A DNA stretch of 51,724 nt. It comes from a candidate division WOR-1 bacterium RIFCSPHIGHO2_01_FULL_53_15. GTDB taxonomy: Bacteria > Margulisbacteria > WOR-1 > O2-12-FULL-45-9 > XYB2-FULL-48-7. Shown piece after piece: positions 11,914 to 21,083 of this stretch. Each line of letters starts with the position of its first letter. Position 1 is the first letter of the stretch. The notes beneath the pieces were generated by a model. That model did not search any database and was not told the origin of the DNA. It worked only from the letters and a program-made list of their open reading frames with translations. Location of the stretch: contig METM01000033.1 of NCBI GenBank assembly GCA_001772335.1, positions 1 to 51,724 of the forward strand, read 5' to 3'. Both the position numbers and the translations under genes were made by a program.

Positions 11914-12219
11914 GGCGGGGGGAATTCCGTCTCCGCGTTCCTCGACTACGACCTCGGCTGGTTCGCCGCCCAGCAGGAGATCGCCGGCGTGGCCGGCACA
12001 CCCGCTCCGGCCGGCGATTTTGCCGGCGGCATCCCGGGTTTTATGCTCGGGCTCAAGACCTACACCCGCGTCACCGACAATATCGGCGTCGGGCTTTACT
12101 ACCAGTATGGGCTATCGATGGCTTTGACCGGAATAAAATATTTGAGCAGCAGCGGCTCGAACGCCTGGATGGACGCCGCGATCAGCTTCAGCCAGTTCGG
12201 CGGGACGGTTTATTTTTAG
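11914..12219 (+). pseudogene. 3' fragment of an outer-membrane beta-barrel gene
   Basis: An open frame from an in-frame stop at 11911 to the stop at 12219 encodes about 101 residues (SVSAFLDYDLGWFAAQQE ... FSQFGGTVYF). It has alternating aromatic and polar residues and a terminal Phe, as in barrel proteins inserted by the BAM complex. There is no signal peptide, no convincing start (a GTG at 11989 lies mid-strand) and no ribosome site, so it reads as the C-terminal remnant of a longer gene. It lies directly after sdaA, inside the islet bracketed by 28-bp repeats. Confidence 0.55.
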
Positions 12220-12238
12220 CAAAAGAGGCGGAAGCCGG

Positions 12239-13930
12239 TTAAGGGATTTTTGTGAATTTGAAAACAGTATTGATTGTATCATCCGATACATACATATTCC
12301 CGGATTGATCGAAAATTATCCCCATGGGTGTTTCCAAGCCACTGACAAAAACCGAGCTGTCCCCGTTTTGGGAAATCAGATGTATTTTCCCTCCAGCAGC
12401 GGAAACCAGCAGCTTGCTGCTGCTTGGATCATATTTAATATATGTTATACCTTCAATGGAAGCCAAACGAGTGATTGTCTTGTCAACCGCAATCTTCTCT
12501 ACGTATAAAGCGGGGGCATCCAGCGCGCTTGCTCCGCCACTCACATATAGATTCCCGCTCGGATCAAAATCAATTGATTCGGGACGGGTTAAGCCGCTGA
12601 CGTAGGTTTCTCTCACCCCGTCACTGCTAACCTTGGAAACCCTTCCCGCGTCAAATTCAGCCGCGTAAAGTTCATTGTTATAAAATACTAATCCAGCCGG
12701 TTTTTGCAGCTCTGTTGAAACAACTTGCGATCCTCCTTCCTGCCTAAAAAGCAATAGCCGGTCACTGAAACCCGGGGCTGATTCTGAAATATAAATATTG
12801 TCCTGGCTGTCAATTGCCAGTCCAGCCAGCGGCGGCTGGTAGACGATCGACGAAGTAAAACTTTCAAAGCTGCCATTTATTGAATAAACGGCAAAAGCCC
12901 CTGCCTCATCTTCTGTAACAATAAGTTTTCCTGCTGAATTAAATCCCAGCGCTTGGGGAGTGCTAATAAAACTCGGCGGGACAAGATATTCGGCTTGTCT
13001 GGCACTTTCTGATATTTTGTAAACGCCGCAGGACTGCCTATCTACCGCATAAATTGTATCATCCGCAGAAACCACCAGGCCTTCTAGGTCATAGAAAAAA
13101 CCAGAAGCCAGATATTTAATTACCCCATCGCTTCCCACTTTATAAAGCTTAGTTTTAGTGGAGGCGTAAAAATTCCCGGCCGCGTCAAGCGCCAGCCCAT
13201 GGTGGTTGATGCTTTGGCTTTCCGGCATTCTGGCAATTACGGCGAAAGAGAGGCTGCTCAAATTTAATTCCCTGATCTCATTCCCCATCCCTAAAAACAA
13301 CCTTCCTTCACTATTAAAAACCATGACTGAGATGAAATTTAAATTGTCTAGGACTGTGATTAAATTTCCGCTTATGACTTTGTATAAGGTCGTGTAACCG
13401 GTCGCTTCATTATTTCTTACGATATATAATTCATTATTTGCAGGGTTGACAGCGATTGATGATTCAGCATTGCACTGCAAGTCTGAATTATTTACAAAAA
13501 GCCCGGAGGCGCTTCCATTAGAAGAGACTTTATAGATTGTCCCGCTTGAGAAATCGTAAGAATAGAAGTTGTCGGCAGAATCAATGGCAATGCTGTATGA
13601 CCCATAAGGCGAGGTATTACCCCAGAAAGTCACCTCGCCAGAGGCAGAAATCTTAGAAATCCCTTTCCCGCGCACCTCGGAGACAAATATCTCTCCGGAA
13701 GCATTGAGCGCAATGTCTGAAGGAGTTGATAAGCGGTTGGAAGGGATAAAATAGCTGACTTCGTAACTGCCGGAAATAGTAATAGATTCCTTGACGCTGC
13801 GGTCAATTTCCTTATTGTTGATAATGGTGTCAATTAGCGGCGTGCCAACCAAGTAATCTTTAATGCTGGCGCATCCAACGCCAATCACAATGATAAAAGC
13901 AAGACAAATAATAATAATATTCTTTTTCAT
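12239..13930 (-). CDS. Lipoprotein with NHL/SMP-30-like beta-propeller repeats
   Basis: 563 residues from MKKNIIIICLAF at 13930. An upstream ATG (13951) would place seven residues before the signal peptide and overlap the previous gene. The signal ends in GVGC, a lipobox-like site, so the protein is probably anchored by a lipidated Cys. The mature part holds about ten repeats of the pattern GxxYVSexxxxxIxKxxxxG (for example ADNFYSYDFSSGTIYKVSSNG and GNMYVSDDT), typical of NHL or gluconolactonase-like propellers that bind proteins or carbohydrates. It starts 10 nt after the stop of the barrel gene, so the two are probably co-transcribed. The region is visibly AT-richer than its surroundings, suggesting transfer. 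The ligand is unknown. Confidence 0.8.
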   Translation of the reverse strand: MKKNIIIICLAFIIVIGVGCASIKDYLVGTPLIDTIINNKEIDRSVKESITISGSYEVSYFIPSNRLSTPSDIALNASGEIFVSEVRGKGISKISASGEVTFWGNTSPYGSYSIAIDSADNFYSYDFSSGTIYKVSSNGSASGLFVNNSDLQCNAESSIAVNPANNELYIVRNNEATGYTTLYKVISGNLITVLDNLNFISVMVFNSEGRLFLGMGNEIRELNLSSLSFAVIARMPESQSINHHGLALDAAGNFYASTKTKLYKVGSDGVIKYLASGFFYDLEGLVVSADDTIYAVDRQSCGVYKISESARQAEYLVPPSFISTPQALGFNSAGKLIVTEDEAGAFAVYSINGSFESFTSSIVYQPPLAGLAIDSQDNIYISESAPGFSDRLLLFRQEGGSQVVSTELQKPAGLVFYNNELYAAEFDAGRVSKVSSDGVRETYVSGLTRPESIDFDPSGNLYVSGGASALDAPALYVEKIAVDKTITRLASIEGITYIKYDPSSSKLLVSAAGGKIHLISQNGDSSVFVSGLETPMGIIFDQSGNMYVSDDTINTVFKFTKIP

Positions 13931-13940
13931 ATCGCCAGCT

Positions 13941-14546
13941 TTAAAAGCCAATCCTTAGGCCGGCATTCGCGTAATATTTAATCATGCCGCTCGATACCCC
14001 GGTCAAGGAGAAACCAGCCATTGATGTTTCGAGGCGAGCTCCGCCGTATATTTCCGTATTTATAAGGAAAGGCGGGGCAAAATTTATCATCGGTTCCGCG
14101 TCGAGCCCTATGCCGTCCTTAAAAATGGTGCCGTTTATTGCCAGCGATGCGGCTAAATTGCCGCTAATCTTTACGGAAAATATCCCTCCCGCGTCAGCTG
14201 CCAGGCCCAACCCCGTGCCGGGCGCGTAATAAATTGCCGGGCCTGCCATAACGGTTAAAGTGACAGGGCCAAACTCTGATATTTTATATTTTTCGTTCAC
14301 CCTAATTCTGGCGGCGTTTTTCGTGAAAGGATAAATATTCTCATAAAATGTGCCTGAGACCTCCAGCGCCAGCTTATCATTTTGCTTCTGATTGTAAACC
14401 AAACCCGAGGAAATGACGGAAGAATCGGTCGGCAAAAGGAAGAAACAGCTTAGAGTCTTAGGCGTCTTGAGTAATTCAATATCAGTGTAGGCAAGAACGG
14501 GGCAGGAGGCAAGGAGCATAATCAAAACGAGCAAAATCTTTTGCAT
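13941..14546 (-). CDS. Signal-peptide outer-membrane beta-barrel protein
   Basis: 201 residues. The N-terminus MQKILLVLIMLLASCPVLAYTD is a clear Sec signal with likely cleavage after LAY or VLA. The mature chain has alternating amphipathic strands with glycine/aromatic turns and ends in GLRIGF, a terminal Phe typical of outer-membrane barrels. About eight strands fit the length. I recognise no specific family. It is the upstream member of a two-gene unit with the lipoprotein propeller, so the two may form an envelope complex. It is AT-rich like its partner and lies within the islet next to tRNA-Ser. No clear promoter or Shine-Dalgarno is visible. Confidence 0.72.
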   Translation of the reverse strand: MQKILLVLIMLLASCPVLAYTDIELLKTPKTLSCFFLLPTDSSVISSGLVYNQKQNDKLALEVSGTFYENIYPFTKNAARIRVNEKYKISEFGPVTLTVMAGPAIYYAPGTGLGLAADAGGIFSVKISGNLAASLAINGTIFKDGIGLDAEPMINFAPPFLINTEIYGGARLETSMAGFSLTGVSSGMIKYYANAGLRIGF

Positions 14547-14573
14547 ACCATGTTTTCCAATAAAAGCTCCCCG

Positions 14574-14714
14574 GGTAGGATTCGTCCTCCGCGCCGCTGG
14601 GGCGGCGGCTCCGGGACAGGGAATTTTTCTGCCGTTCGCTCACCGCACCGGGGTGCGGGTGTCGCTTACTTTTCCTCGCTGCGCTCGGCGAAAAATTCCA
14701 TTTCTCATCCTACC
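14574..14714. repeat. Inverted-repeat element, about 141 bp
   Basis: Ends carry GGTAGGAT and ATCCTACC (8-bp terminal inverted repeats). Inside, GGAATTTTTC(T)GCCG at 14619 pairs with CGGCGAAAAATTCC near 14686-14699, so the whole can fold into a long hairpin. It has no coding capacity of note and resembles a small non-autonomous palindromic element, though no target duplication is certain. Confidence 0.45.
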
Positions 14715-14758
14715 ATGATTTTGCCAGCTAATGCAATAACCGATGGCAAAATCCAATT

Positions 14759-14856
14759 GCTGGCCGCCCTGCCCGCTCATCAGTTGAAAGGGAGCCGGAT
14801 CGAGGTTGCTCTTTTCGGATCGTTGAGCGCTACAGGCAAAGGCCACGGCGCCGACC
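14759..14856 (+). pseudogene. Remnant of sdaA (codons about 37-68)
   Basis: This stretch aligns with 10571-10668 inside sdaA without gaps and with roughly 80% identity. The conceptual protein keeps LAALPAHQL and SRIEV.LFGSLSATG.GHG.DR. It then jumps directly into the 28-bp repeat that in the intact locus follows the sdaA stop, so nearly the whole rest of the gene has been lost. No start or active-site region remains. It is best explained by duplication of the sdaA segment followed by internal deletion. Confidence 0.75.
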
Positions 14857-14884
14857 GCGCGGCCGAGCCGGAAAAGATTGGCGG
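14857..14884 (+). repeat. 28-bp direct repeat, right copy (overlaps tRNA-Ser 3' end)
   Basis: Second copy of 11841-11868 with two mismatches. Its last bases form the encoded CCA and discriminator end of the tRNA-Ser gene on the opposite strand, the usual site of integration of mobile DNA. Confidence 0.75.
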
Positions 14885-14968
14885 AGAGGGAGGGATTTGA
14901 ACCCCCGGTACTCTTGCGAGTACAGTAGTTTTCAAGACTACCGCCTTAAGCCGCTCGGCCACCTCTCC
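14879..14968 (-). tRNA. tRNA-Ser (anticodon UGA), CCA encoded
   Basis: The minus strand folds as a class II tRNA. Acceptor GGAGAGG pairs with CCTCTCC plus discriminator G, the D arm is GCCGAGCGGCTTAAGGC, and the anticodon loop CTTGAAAA gives UGA (reads UCA). The long variable arm (TACTCGCAAGAGTA) is typical of serine tRNA, and the T arm is GGGGGTTCAAATCCCTCC. The 3' CCA is encoded (14879-14881). It lies just 7 bases after the stop of... and downstream of the SLH-barrel gene on the same strand, so it may share that transcript. Confidence 0.97.
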
Positions 14969-14974
14969 ATAATA

Positions 14975-16666
14975 TTACTCTCCCGAAATAAGTTTTTCTA
15001 TCTGCTGTTTGGCGAATGTGGTCTTGGAAATGATCTCCGCCGCCTCGGCCCGCGTGAGATACAGATCAGGGCCGAAACTTTTGCCGGCCAGATATTCGAA
15101 CAGGCCGGCGTCTCTGGCCGCCGCGATGGCCGGCGCCGCCCAGTGGCCGACAGAGACATCATCAAACGGCCTCTGCTGTAATTTCGGCTTGAGGGTGAAG
15201 CCGGAAAATCTGGCCAGGATCAGCGCCGCCTCGGCCCGCGTCACCCTTTTGATCGGCTGAAATGTCCCGTCCGGAAAACCCTCGATGTATTTGCGCTCGA
15301 CAGCGAAACTGATAAACGGCTCTTCGTAACTCTGCGGCGCGACGTCGCTGAACTTCGTTTTGACCTCACCCACAGAAAAATTCTTGGCCTTGACCAGCAG
15401 GACCGCCAGTTCACCGCGGTTGATCTCTTTCGTCGGCTGAAAAGTCCCGTCGGAATAGCCGTCCATGATGTTGAGCGTCGCCAAATACTGTATCGGATTG
15501 TGCGCCCAATAGTTGTCCGGCACGTCGCCAAAAACTTTGAGCAGGGGCTTGGCCACGACTTCAGGCGCGGGGATGGTCGGTTTCTTTTTTTCCGGCCGGC
15601 CGACCTTGCCGATCAGGGCCGACGGTTTCTCCGCGCCGCGAAAACCAAGGGAAAAGAAATGGGTCGTGTTCTCCGACAGGTCGCCGAACTGGTGATAGGC
15701 GTAATCGAAGGTAAAGCCGCCCAGAGCGAGCCCGACGCCGAGCGTCAGGTTATTGTCCACCCCGATCCCCGCCTCGGCCGCTTTCGGCTGCTGATCGAGG
15801 CCGGCGCGCAGAAAGAACATGGGGAGCGGCTGATATTCCAGCCCCAGCCGCCAGATCGACGGGCGGTTCTGCGAAGAATTGTTTTCATAATCGAGCGAAA
15901 CATCAAGCGGCGCGTCGCTCCGGCGCAGAGCCAGCGCCGGACCAAGAACATGGAATTGCCCGCCAAAGCGGATGACCTGCGGTATCCCTTCGGTTCCCGA
16001 GCTGTTCTGCCAGGTGAATTTACCGCCGAAACTTTCCGGCAAAAAATTCTGGAAGACCAGGCCGAGTCGGGCCCAGTCATTCGCCTGCCATTGGAAGCCG
16101 AGATCGGCATCCAGGCCCGAGCCGGTCGCGCCGGTGAGCGGATTGGCGCCGCCGGAGGGTGTCGCGCCGCCGCCGGAAAAACCCTGAGTGAAGAACTTGA
16201 GATTGGCGCCCAGCGCGAAATTGCCGCCCGCCCCGCGCAGTATCCGGCTCATCTTTGTCCCGTAAGAAAACACGAACTGATTCGAGCCGTAGCCGGCGGT
16301 CGAATACTGCTGGGCCTCGAGACTCGGCCCCGAGCCGACCAGAGCCGTCAGGGGAATGCCGCCGACCGAGGCATTAATGTAACCGAAGCCGAACTTGCCA
16401 AGAGGAGTTTCATTGGCCGCGCCGAGCACGATATAATTGACGTCGCCCAGCATCGCGCCGCTCATCGTCGTGACATTCAGGGTGTCATTCTGTGAGAGAC
16501 CGGCCGGATTGGTAAAAATGGAGCTGGCATCGTCAGCCACGCCGACGTATGCGCGGCCCATGCCGAGCGGCCGCGCGCCGACGCCGATCTCGCTCAAATC
16601 AAGCGCGGCCAAAGCCGCCGGGCAAAACAGCGCCGAAATTAAAAGCGAACAAAAAAATACCCGCAT
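14975..16666 (-). CDS. Outer-membrane PorV/FadL-like barrel with three C-terminal SLH domains
   Basis: 563 residues from [20 protein letters not shown], a Sec signal. The ATG eight codons upstream (16690) would lie before the predicted transcript start, so 16666 is preferred. Residues 20-345 resemble the UPF0164/PorV group of FadL-like barrels ([17 protein letters not shown]...NPAGL at the mature N-terminus). A Pro/Lys-rich linker at 350-375 follows, then SLH repeats near 380-427, 439-487 and 501-548 ([51 protein letters not shown]), each with a GxSDGTFxP-type or related motif. SLH domains bind pyruvylated or amidated wall polymers, so the protein probably ties the outer membrane to peptidoglycan. 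OmpM proteins place SLH at the N-terminus; here the order is reversed. Confidence 0.87.
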   Translation of the reverse strand: MRVFFCSLLISALFCPAALAALDLSEIGVGARPLGMGRAYVGVADDASSIFTNPAGLSQNDTLNVTTMSGAMLGDVNYIVLGAANETPLGKFGFGYINASVGGIPLTALVGSGPSLEAQQYSTAGYGSNQFVFSYGTKMSRILRGAGGNFALGANLKFFTQGFSGGGATPSGGANPLTGATGSGLDADLGFQWQANDWARLGLVFQNFLPESFGGKFTWQNSSGTEGIPQVIRFGGQFHVLGPALALRRSDAPLDVSLDYENNSSQNRPSIWRLGLEYQPLPMFFLRAGLDQQPKAAEAGIGVDNNLTLGVGLALGGFTFDYAYHQFGDLSENTTHFFSLGFRGAEKPSALIGKVGRPEKKKPTIPAPEVVAKPLLKVFGDVPDNYWAHNPIQYLATLNIMDGYSDGTFQPTKEINRGELAVLLVKAKNFSVGEVKTKFSDVAPQSYEEPFISFAVERKYIEGFPDGTFQPIKRVTRAEAALILARFSGFTLKPKLQQRPFDDVSVGHWAAPAIAAARDAGLFEYLAGKSFGPDLYLTRAEAAEIISKTTFAKQQIEKLISGE

Positions 16667-16678
16667 CTTTTGCGGTTT

Positions 16679-16707
16679 ATTATGAAGCATTTACGCTGGG
16701 TAGTCAA
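16679..16707 (-). promoter_or_regulatory. Promoter of the SLH-barrel gene
   Basis: TTGACT (16702-16707), a 17-base spacer and CATAAT (16679-16684) on the minus strand. The predicted start near 16672 leaves only about 6 nt before the ATG at 16666, with no Shine-Dalgarno. Confidence 0.7.
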
Positions 16708-16718
16708 CATGATAGAAT
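16690..16718 (+). promoter_or_regulatory. Putative lepA promoter, leaderless
   Basis: TTTACG (16690-16695), a 17-base spacer and TAGAAT (16713-16718), then 7 nt to ATG 16726. It overlaps the divergent SLH-barrel promoter. The predicted transcript would begin at or next to the start codon. Confidence 0.55.
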
Positions 16719-16725
16719 GAAATTC

Positions 16726-18507
16726 ATGCTCTCAAAAATCAGGAATTTTTCGATCATCGCCCACATCGACCACGGCAAATCGACGCTGGCCGACCGCCTG
16801 CTTGAATACACCCATACCGTCGAAAAAAGGGAGATGCGGGCGCAGGTCCTCGACACGATGGAGCTTGAGCGCGAGCGCGGCATCACGATCAAAGCCCAGG
16901 CGATCCGCATGGAATATAAGGGGCACATTTTGAATCTGATCGATACCCCCGGCCATGTCGACTTTTCTTATGAGGTCTCACGCTCGCTGGCCGCCTGCGA
17001 AGGGGCGCTCCTTATTGTTGACGCCACCCAGGGGATCGAAGCGCAAACGCTGGCCAACGCCAACCTGGCCAGGCAGAATAAACTCGTCATTATCCCGATC
17101 ATTAACAAGGTCGACCTGCCGGCCGCCGAACCGGAGCGGATCAAAGAGGAGATCGAGAAGGTCTTTGGCGCCAAACCGGCAGAGATCCTCCTGGCCTCGG
17201 CCAAGGAAGGGATCGGCATCCCGGAGATCCTCGAAGCGATCATTGAGCGGATCCCGCCGCCGCAAGGCGAAGTCGATTCGCCCCTGCAGGCGCTGATCTT
17301 TGATTCGCACTACGACGCTTTCCGCGGCGTCATCGCCTACCTGCGCGTTTTCAACGGCCGGATCAGGGCCGGCCTGAAGATCCGCCTGATGGGCGTGGGT
17401 GAAGAATTCGAGGTCCAGGAGGTCGGCACGCTCAAACTTGGCCTGGTGCCAAAGAATGAACTGGCCGCCGGCGAGGTCGGCTATCTGATCGCGGGGATTA
17501 AAGAAGTCAAGCAGTGCCGCGTCGGCGACACGGTGACTGACGCGAAAAATCCGGCTCCCCACCCTCTCGCCGGCTACAAACCAATCAAGCCGATGGTCTT
17601 CTGCGGTTTTTATCCGCTGGCCGGCGAGGATTTTGAGAATTTAAAGGACGCCGTCGCCAAACTGCAGTTAAACGACGCCGCTCTCCACTTTGAGCCGGAA
17701 ACTTCGGCCGCGCTCGGCTTCGGCCTGCGCTGCGGTTTTCTCGGCCTTCTGCATCTTGAGATCGTGCAGGAGCGGCTGGAGCGTGAGTTCAATCTCAACA
17801 TCATCGCCACCGCGCCGAACGCGATCTATAAAGTCAATCTGCACGATAAAACGCACACATATGTCGATAACCCATCTCTCATGCCGCCGCAGGCCAAGAT
17901 CGAATCGATCGAAGAGCCGTATCTCAAGCTGACGCTCTTCACCCCCGCCGAGTTCGTCGGGCCGGTCATGGACCTCGCGATCGAAAAGCGCGGGACATTC
18001 GTCAATATGGAATATCTCGATCCCAAAAGAGTCATGCTGGTTTTTGAAATTCCCCTGGCCGAGATCATTTCCGAATTCCACGATCTCCTGAAGTCGGTGA
18101 CGCGCGGCTACGCTTCTATGGATTATGAGCTGGTCGGCTATCGCCCCGCCGACCTGGTGAAAATGGACATTCTGCTCAATCAAGAGCCGGTTGACGCCCT
18201 CTCCGTCATCGTGCCGCGCGAGCAGGCGCATTATCGCGGCAAAAGATTAGTCGAGAAACTGAAAGAGGCGATCCCCCGCCAGCAGTTCCAGATCCCGGTC
18301 CAGGCCTCGATCGGCTCAAAGGTCGTGGCGCGCGAGAATATCTCCGCCATCCGCAAGGATGTTCTGCAGAAATGCTACGGCGGCGATATCACGAGAAAGA
18401 GAAAATTGTTGGAAAAACAAAAGGCCGGCAAAAGACGGATGAAGATGATCGGCCGCGTCGAAGTGCCCCAGGAAGCGTTCCTGGCCGTCCTGCGCATGGG
18501 CAAATGA
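16726..18507 (+). CDS. lepA: Elongation factor 4 (LepA) translational GTPase
   Basis: 593 residues from [20 protein letters not shown]. LepA binds ribosomes and promotes back-translocation or helps initiation and assembly under stress. G1 (AHIDHGKST), G3 ([12 protein letters not shown]), G4 (NKVD) and G5 (SAKEG) motifs are in order in the first 190 residues, followed by domain II, two alpha/beta domains and the LepA-specific C-terminal domain ending in [17 protein letters not shown]. Length is normal. The ATG at 16726 suits the -10 box; an in-frame ATG lies three codons upstream. It overlaps hemW by 4 bp (ATGA), so the pair is translationally coupled. Confidence 0.97.
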   Translation: MLSKIRNFSIIAHIDHGKSTLADRLLEYTHTVEKREMRAQVLDTMELERERGITIKAQAIRMEYKGHILNLIDTPGHVDFSYEVSRSLAACEGALLIVDATQGIEAQTLANANLARQNKLVIIPIINKVDLPAAEPERIKEEIEKVFGAKPAEILLASAKEGIGIPEILEAIIERIPPPQGEVDSPLQALIFDSHYDAFRGVIAYLRVFNGRIRAGLKIRLMGVGEEFEVQEVGTLKLGLVPKNELAAGEVGYLIAGIKEVKQCRVGDTVTDAKNPAPHPLAGYKPIKPMVFCGFYPLAGEDFENLKDAVAKLQLNDAALHFEPETSAALGFGLRCGFLGLLHLEIVQERLEREFNLNIIATAPNAIYKVNLHDKTHTYVDNPSLMPPQAKIESIEEPYLKLTLFTPAEFVGPVMDLAIEKRGTFVNMEYLDPKRVMLVFEIPLAEIISEFHDLLKSVTRGYASMDYELVGYRPADLVKMDILLNQEPVDALSVIVPREQAHYRGKRLVEKLKEAIPRQQFQIPVQASIGSKVVARENISAIRKDVLQKCYGGDITRKRKLLEKQKAGKRRMKMIGRVEVPQEAFLAVLRMGK

Positions 18508-19697
18508 CTTCCTCCATCCTCCATACCCCTTACCCCATACCCCAATCCCTATATATCCATATTCCGTTCTGCAAACGAAAATGCAACTACTGCGATTTCG
18601 TTTCTTATGCGGGCAAAGAAGAGCTGATTGACGAATATGTTGAGGCGCTCTGCAATGAGATAAACTCACCCCCCTGCCAAAGCGAAACCAACCCTCCCCC
18701 CTCTCTTTTCAAGAGAGGGGGGAAAGAGGGGGGTGAGTTTTCAACTATCTATTTCGGCGGCGGCACGCCGACTTTATTGAAGCCGGAGCATTATGAAAGG
18801 CTACTTGGCTTTTTAAAAATGATAATCATTTTCAAAAAGGAAACTGAAATATCGATGGAATCTAATCCGGGGACGATTAATTTAGATTATCTCAAAGAGA
18901 TCAGAAGCTTGGGCATCAACCGCCTCTCCATCGGCGTCCAATCATTCAATGATGTACATCTTAAAACCCTCGGCCGGATCCACAACTCAAAAGAAGCCGT
19001 TCAAGCTTACAAAGACGCTCGGGCGGCGGGTTTTGAAAACATGAATCTCGATCTTATGTACGCCCTACCCGGCCAGACTCTTGAAGAATGGCGAACAGAT
19101 CTGCGACAGGCGCTGTCACTGAATCCGGAACACCTCTCCATCTACAATTTACAGGTAGAAGAAAATACACCCTTCTGGAATATTTTTAAAACCTACATAC
19201 CCCAAACCTCATACCCCTTACCTAATGAAGAGACCGAACTCGCCATGTACGAATTCACAATTAAAACACTCACCGACGCCGGCTATCACCATTACGAGAT
19301 TTCCAACTTCGCCAAGCCCGGCTTTGAATGCAAACACAATATTAATTATTGGAAGAATGGGAACTACATCGGCTTCGGCGCCGCGGCGCACTCTCATTTG
19401 AATGGGAAACGCTGGGCCAACCCTGATTCTTTGGAGGAGTATATCGGTAGCGGGAGCGTCGTGCGAAACGTCGAACATCCTACATCAATCGATTCGAGCC
19501 GCGCAACCGATCGACAAGACTCCATCTTCTTAGGATTACGACTATTAGAAGGTTTGCCCAAAGCAAAGTTCGCCGGCTTCGAAAAAGAGATCGGTGAATT
19601 AATGCGCGACGGACTGCTTGAAGAAAAAAACAGCAATTATAAACTCACCCGCCAGGGGCTTTTCCTTGGTAATTTAGTTTTCGAAAAGTTCGTCTAA
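18504..19697 (+). CDS. hemW: Radical SAM heme chaperone HemW
   Basis: 397 residues; ATG overlaps the lepA stop. The radical SAM cluster motif FCKRKCNYC is at about residues 23-31, then the GGGTPTLL glycine motif, and HNINYW, the HNxxYW signature that separates HemW from the coproporphyrinogen oxidase HemN. HemW inserts heme into target proteins. The chain is longer than the usual 375 or so because of three low-complexity stretches encoded by short DNA repeats: the N-terminus (HTPYPIPQ), residues 54-79 ([16 protein letters not shown]...) from a nested palindrome, and [13 protein letters not shown] near residue 230. These lie outside the catalytic motifs. The lepA-hemW order is common in bacteria. 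Its stop overlaps the convergent MFS gene by 4 bp. Confidence 0.93.
   Translation: MTSSILHTPYPIPQSLYIHIPFCKRKCNYCDFVSYAGKEELIDEYVEALCNEINSPPCQSETNPPPSLFKRGGKEGGEFSTIYFGGGTPTLLKPEHYERLLGFLKMIIIFKKETEISMESNPGTINLDYLKEIRSLGINRLSIGVQSFNDVHLKTLGRIHNSKEAVQAYKDARAAGFENMNLDLMYALPGQTLEEWRTDLRQALSLNPEHLSIYNLQVEENTPFWNIFKTYIPQTSYPLPNEETELAMYEFTIKTLTDAGYHHYEISNFAKPGFECKHNINYWKNGNYIGFGAAAHSHLNGKRWANPDSLEEYIGSGSVVRNVEHPTSIDSSRATDRQDSIFLGLRLLEGLPKAKFAGFEKEIGELMRDGLLEEKNSNYKLTRQGLFLGNLVFEKFV
18663..18739. repeat. Nested palindromic element inside hemW
   Basis: The outer arms AACTCACCCCCCT and AGGGGGGTGAGTT (13 bp, perfect) enclose inner arms CCCCCCTCTCTT and AAGAGAGGGGGG (12 bp, perfect) with a 3-base loop. 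The element keeps the hemW frame and adds about 26 residues. It resembles protein-coding palindromic elements such as those known in Rickettsia. Confidence 0.8.
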
Positions 19698-21007
19698 AGA
19701 GTTTCTGGCGGGCGCGTCAGGGCGGCGGAGGTCTGCAGGCCGGTCGAGATCTGCGGGATGATCCCCAGCTTGGAATAGACCGGGTGGATCTGTTTCCGCA
19801 GTGAAGGCAGACGATAAGCAAAGGCGACCCCGTTCAGAACACAGAGCAAGCCGCAGATAGCCAGAGTATGCGGCGCGCCGATCCGATCGGCCACAATCCC
19901 TGAGAGAAGACTGCCGAACGGCGCCATGCCGAGAAATGCCATCGAGAACAGGCTCATCACCCTCCCCCGCATCCTCTCATCAACGATCAACTGAAGAATG
20001 GTATTGCTGCCGGCCATCTGGATGAGCATCGCGAAGCCGGTCAGGAAAATTATGAAGGCCGAAAGCCAGGCGCTGCGTGAAAAAGAAAAAACCAGGATCC
20101 CCGCGCCAAATAGCCCGGCGGCCTGGGCGGCCCGCCTCTCCAGCCCCAGTACGCTTTTTCTTGAAGCGAGGTAGAGTCCGGCCAGGAGCGCCCCGAGGCC
20201 GGAAGCCGCCATCAGCAGGCCGAGGGTTTGCGGTCCTCCGTGCAGGACGTCGCGCGCAAAGACCGGCATTAATAGAATGTAAGGCATGCCGACCAAACTC
20301 ATGACGCTCAAAAGCCCCAAAATGTCGCGGATCGGCTTGAAGCGCCAGGCGTAGCCGACTGCTTCTCTTATCTCGGTCAAAACTTTCATTTCAGTCGGAC
20401 GTTTTCCTATGGGCTTGATCGTTATGATCAGAAGAGTGTAAATGATCGCTAAATAGCTTAGGCCGTTGACCAGGAAGCATATCCCTTCCCCGTAGGCGGC
20501 GATTATAACCCCGGCAATGGCCGGACCGACCAGGCGGCCAACGTTGACCAGCGACGAATTGAGCGCGATCACGTTGATTAGGTCCTCTTTCTTTTCAACG
20601 ACCTCAATCATAAAGGCCTGCGAAGTCGGCATATCAAAAGCCGTGACCAGGCCAAGGGTGAAACTCAAGACCAGGACATGCCAGACGGTGATCGTCCCGG
20701 TAAAAATGAAGAAGGCCAGCAGAAGCGCCTGGATCATCGACAGCGTTTGCGTCAGCAGGAGGACCTTGCGGCGGTCCAAACGATCGGCGATCACCCCGCC
20801 GAAAGGAGCGACGGCAAAAGCCGGTATCTGGCTGATAAAGCCGACCATCCCCAGCATAAAAGGCGAATTGGTCAGCCGGTAAACCAGCCAGCCGACCGCC
20901 ACCATCTGCATCCAGGTGCCGATAAAAGAGATGAGACTGCCGATAAAGATCAGGCGGTAATTGCGGGATTTAAGGGCGCGGAAAGTTTGCCTGAAACGGA
21001 ATTCCAT
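19694..21007 (-). CDS. MFS efflux transporter (EntS/MFS_3 type)
   Basis: 437 residues with about 12 hydrophobic helices. The N-terminal half has the MFS loop 2-3 motif GGVIADRLDRRKVLLL (GxxxDRxxRR) and a second related stretch before helix 8. The N-terminus FRALKSRNYRLIFIGSLISFIGTWMQMVAVGWLVY is typical of the EntS/MFS_3 exporter group, which exports siderophores or drugs by proton antiport. The true substrate cannot be told. It is monocistronic and convergent with hemW, sharing a 4-bp overlap. The upstream 50 bases carry a short tandem repeat (CACCCGCCGTC twice) and a possible TAGATT -10 box only 5 nt from the ATG. Start at 21007 is the only reasonable one. Confidence 0.85.
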   Translation of the reverse strand: MEFRFRQTFRALKSRNYRLIFIGSLISFIGTWMQMVAVGWLVYRLTNSPFMLGMVGFISQIPAFAVAPFGGVIADRLDRRKVLLLTQTLSMIQALLLAFFIFTGTITVWHVLVLSFTLGLVTAFDMPTSQAFMIEVVEKKEDLINVIALNSSLVNVGRLVGPAIAGVIIAAYGEGICFLVNGLSYLAIIYTLLIITIKPIGKRPTEMKVLTEIREAVGYAWRFKPIRDILGLLSVMSLVGMPYILLMPVFARDVLHGGPQTLGLLMAASGLGALLAGLYLASRKSVLGLERRAAQAAGLFGAGILVFSFSRSAWLSAFIIFLTGFAMLIQMAGSNTILQLIVDERMRGRVMSLFSMAFLGMAPFGSLLSGIVADRIGAPHTLAICGLLCVLNGVAFAYRLPSLRKQIHPVYSKLGIIPQISTGLQTSAALTRPPETL

Positions 21008-21053
21008 ATCTTAATCTACCACAAAGATTCACCCGCCGTCCACCCGCCGTCCA

Positions 21054-21083
21054 TTGACATCTTTCCGCCATAAATGTTATAAT
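21054..21083 (+). promoter_or_regulatory. Consensus promoter of the hrcA-dnaK operon
   Basis: TTGACA (21054-21059), an 18-base spacer and TATAAT (21078-21083), preceded by TG to form an extended -10 (TGTTATAAT). The predicted start near 21090 falls inside the CIRCE element. Confidence 0.9.

Noticed and set aside
15500..16495. 331-codon plus-strand frame
   Set aside because: Antisense of the SLH-barrel gene, Arg/Gln-rich, no known motif.
16549..16725. 59-codon N-terminal extension of lepA
   Set aside because: It lies across the promoter region and antisense to the SLH signal peptide; LepA normally begins with the SKIRNF segment.
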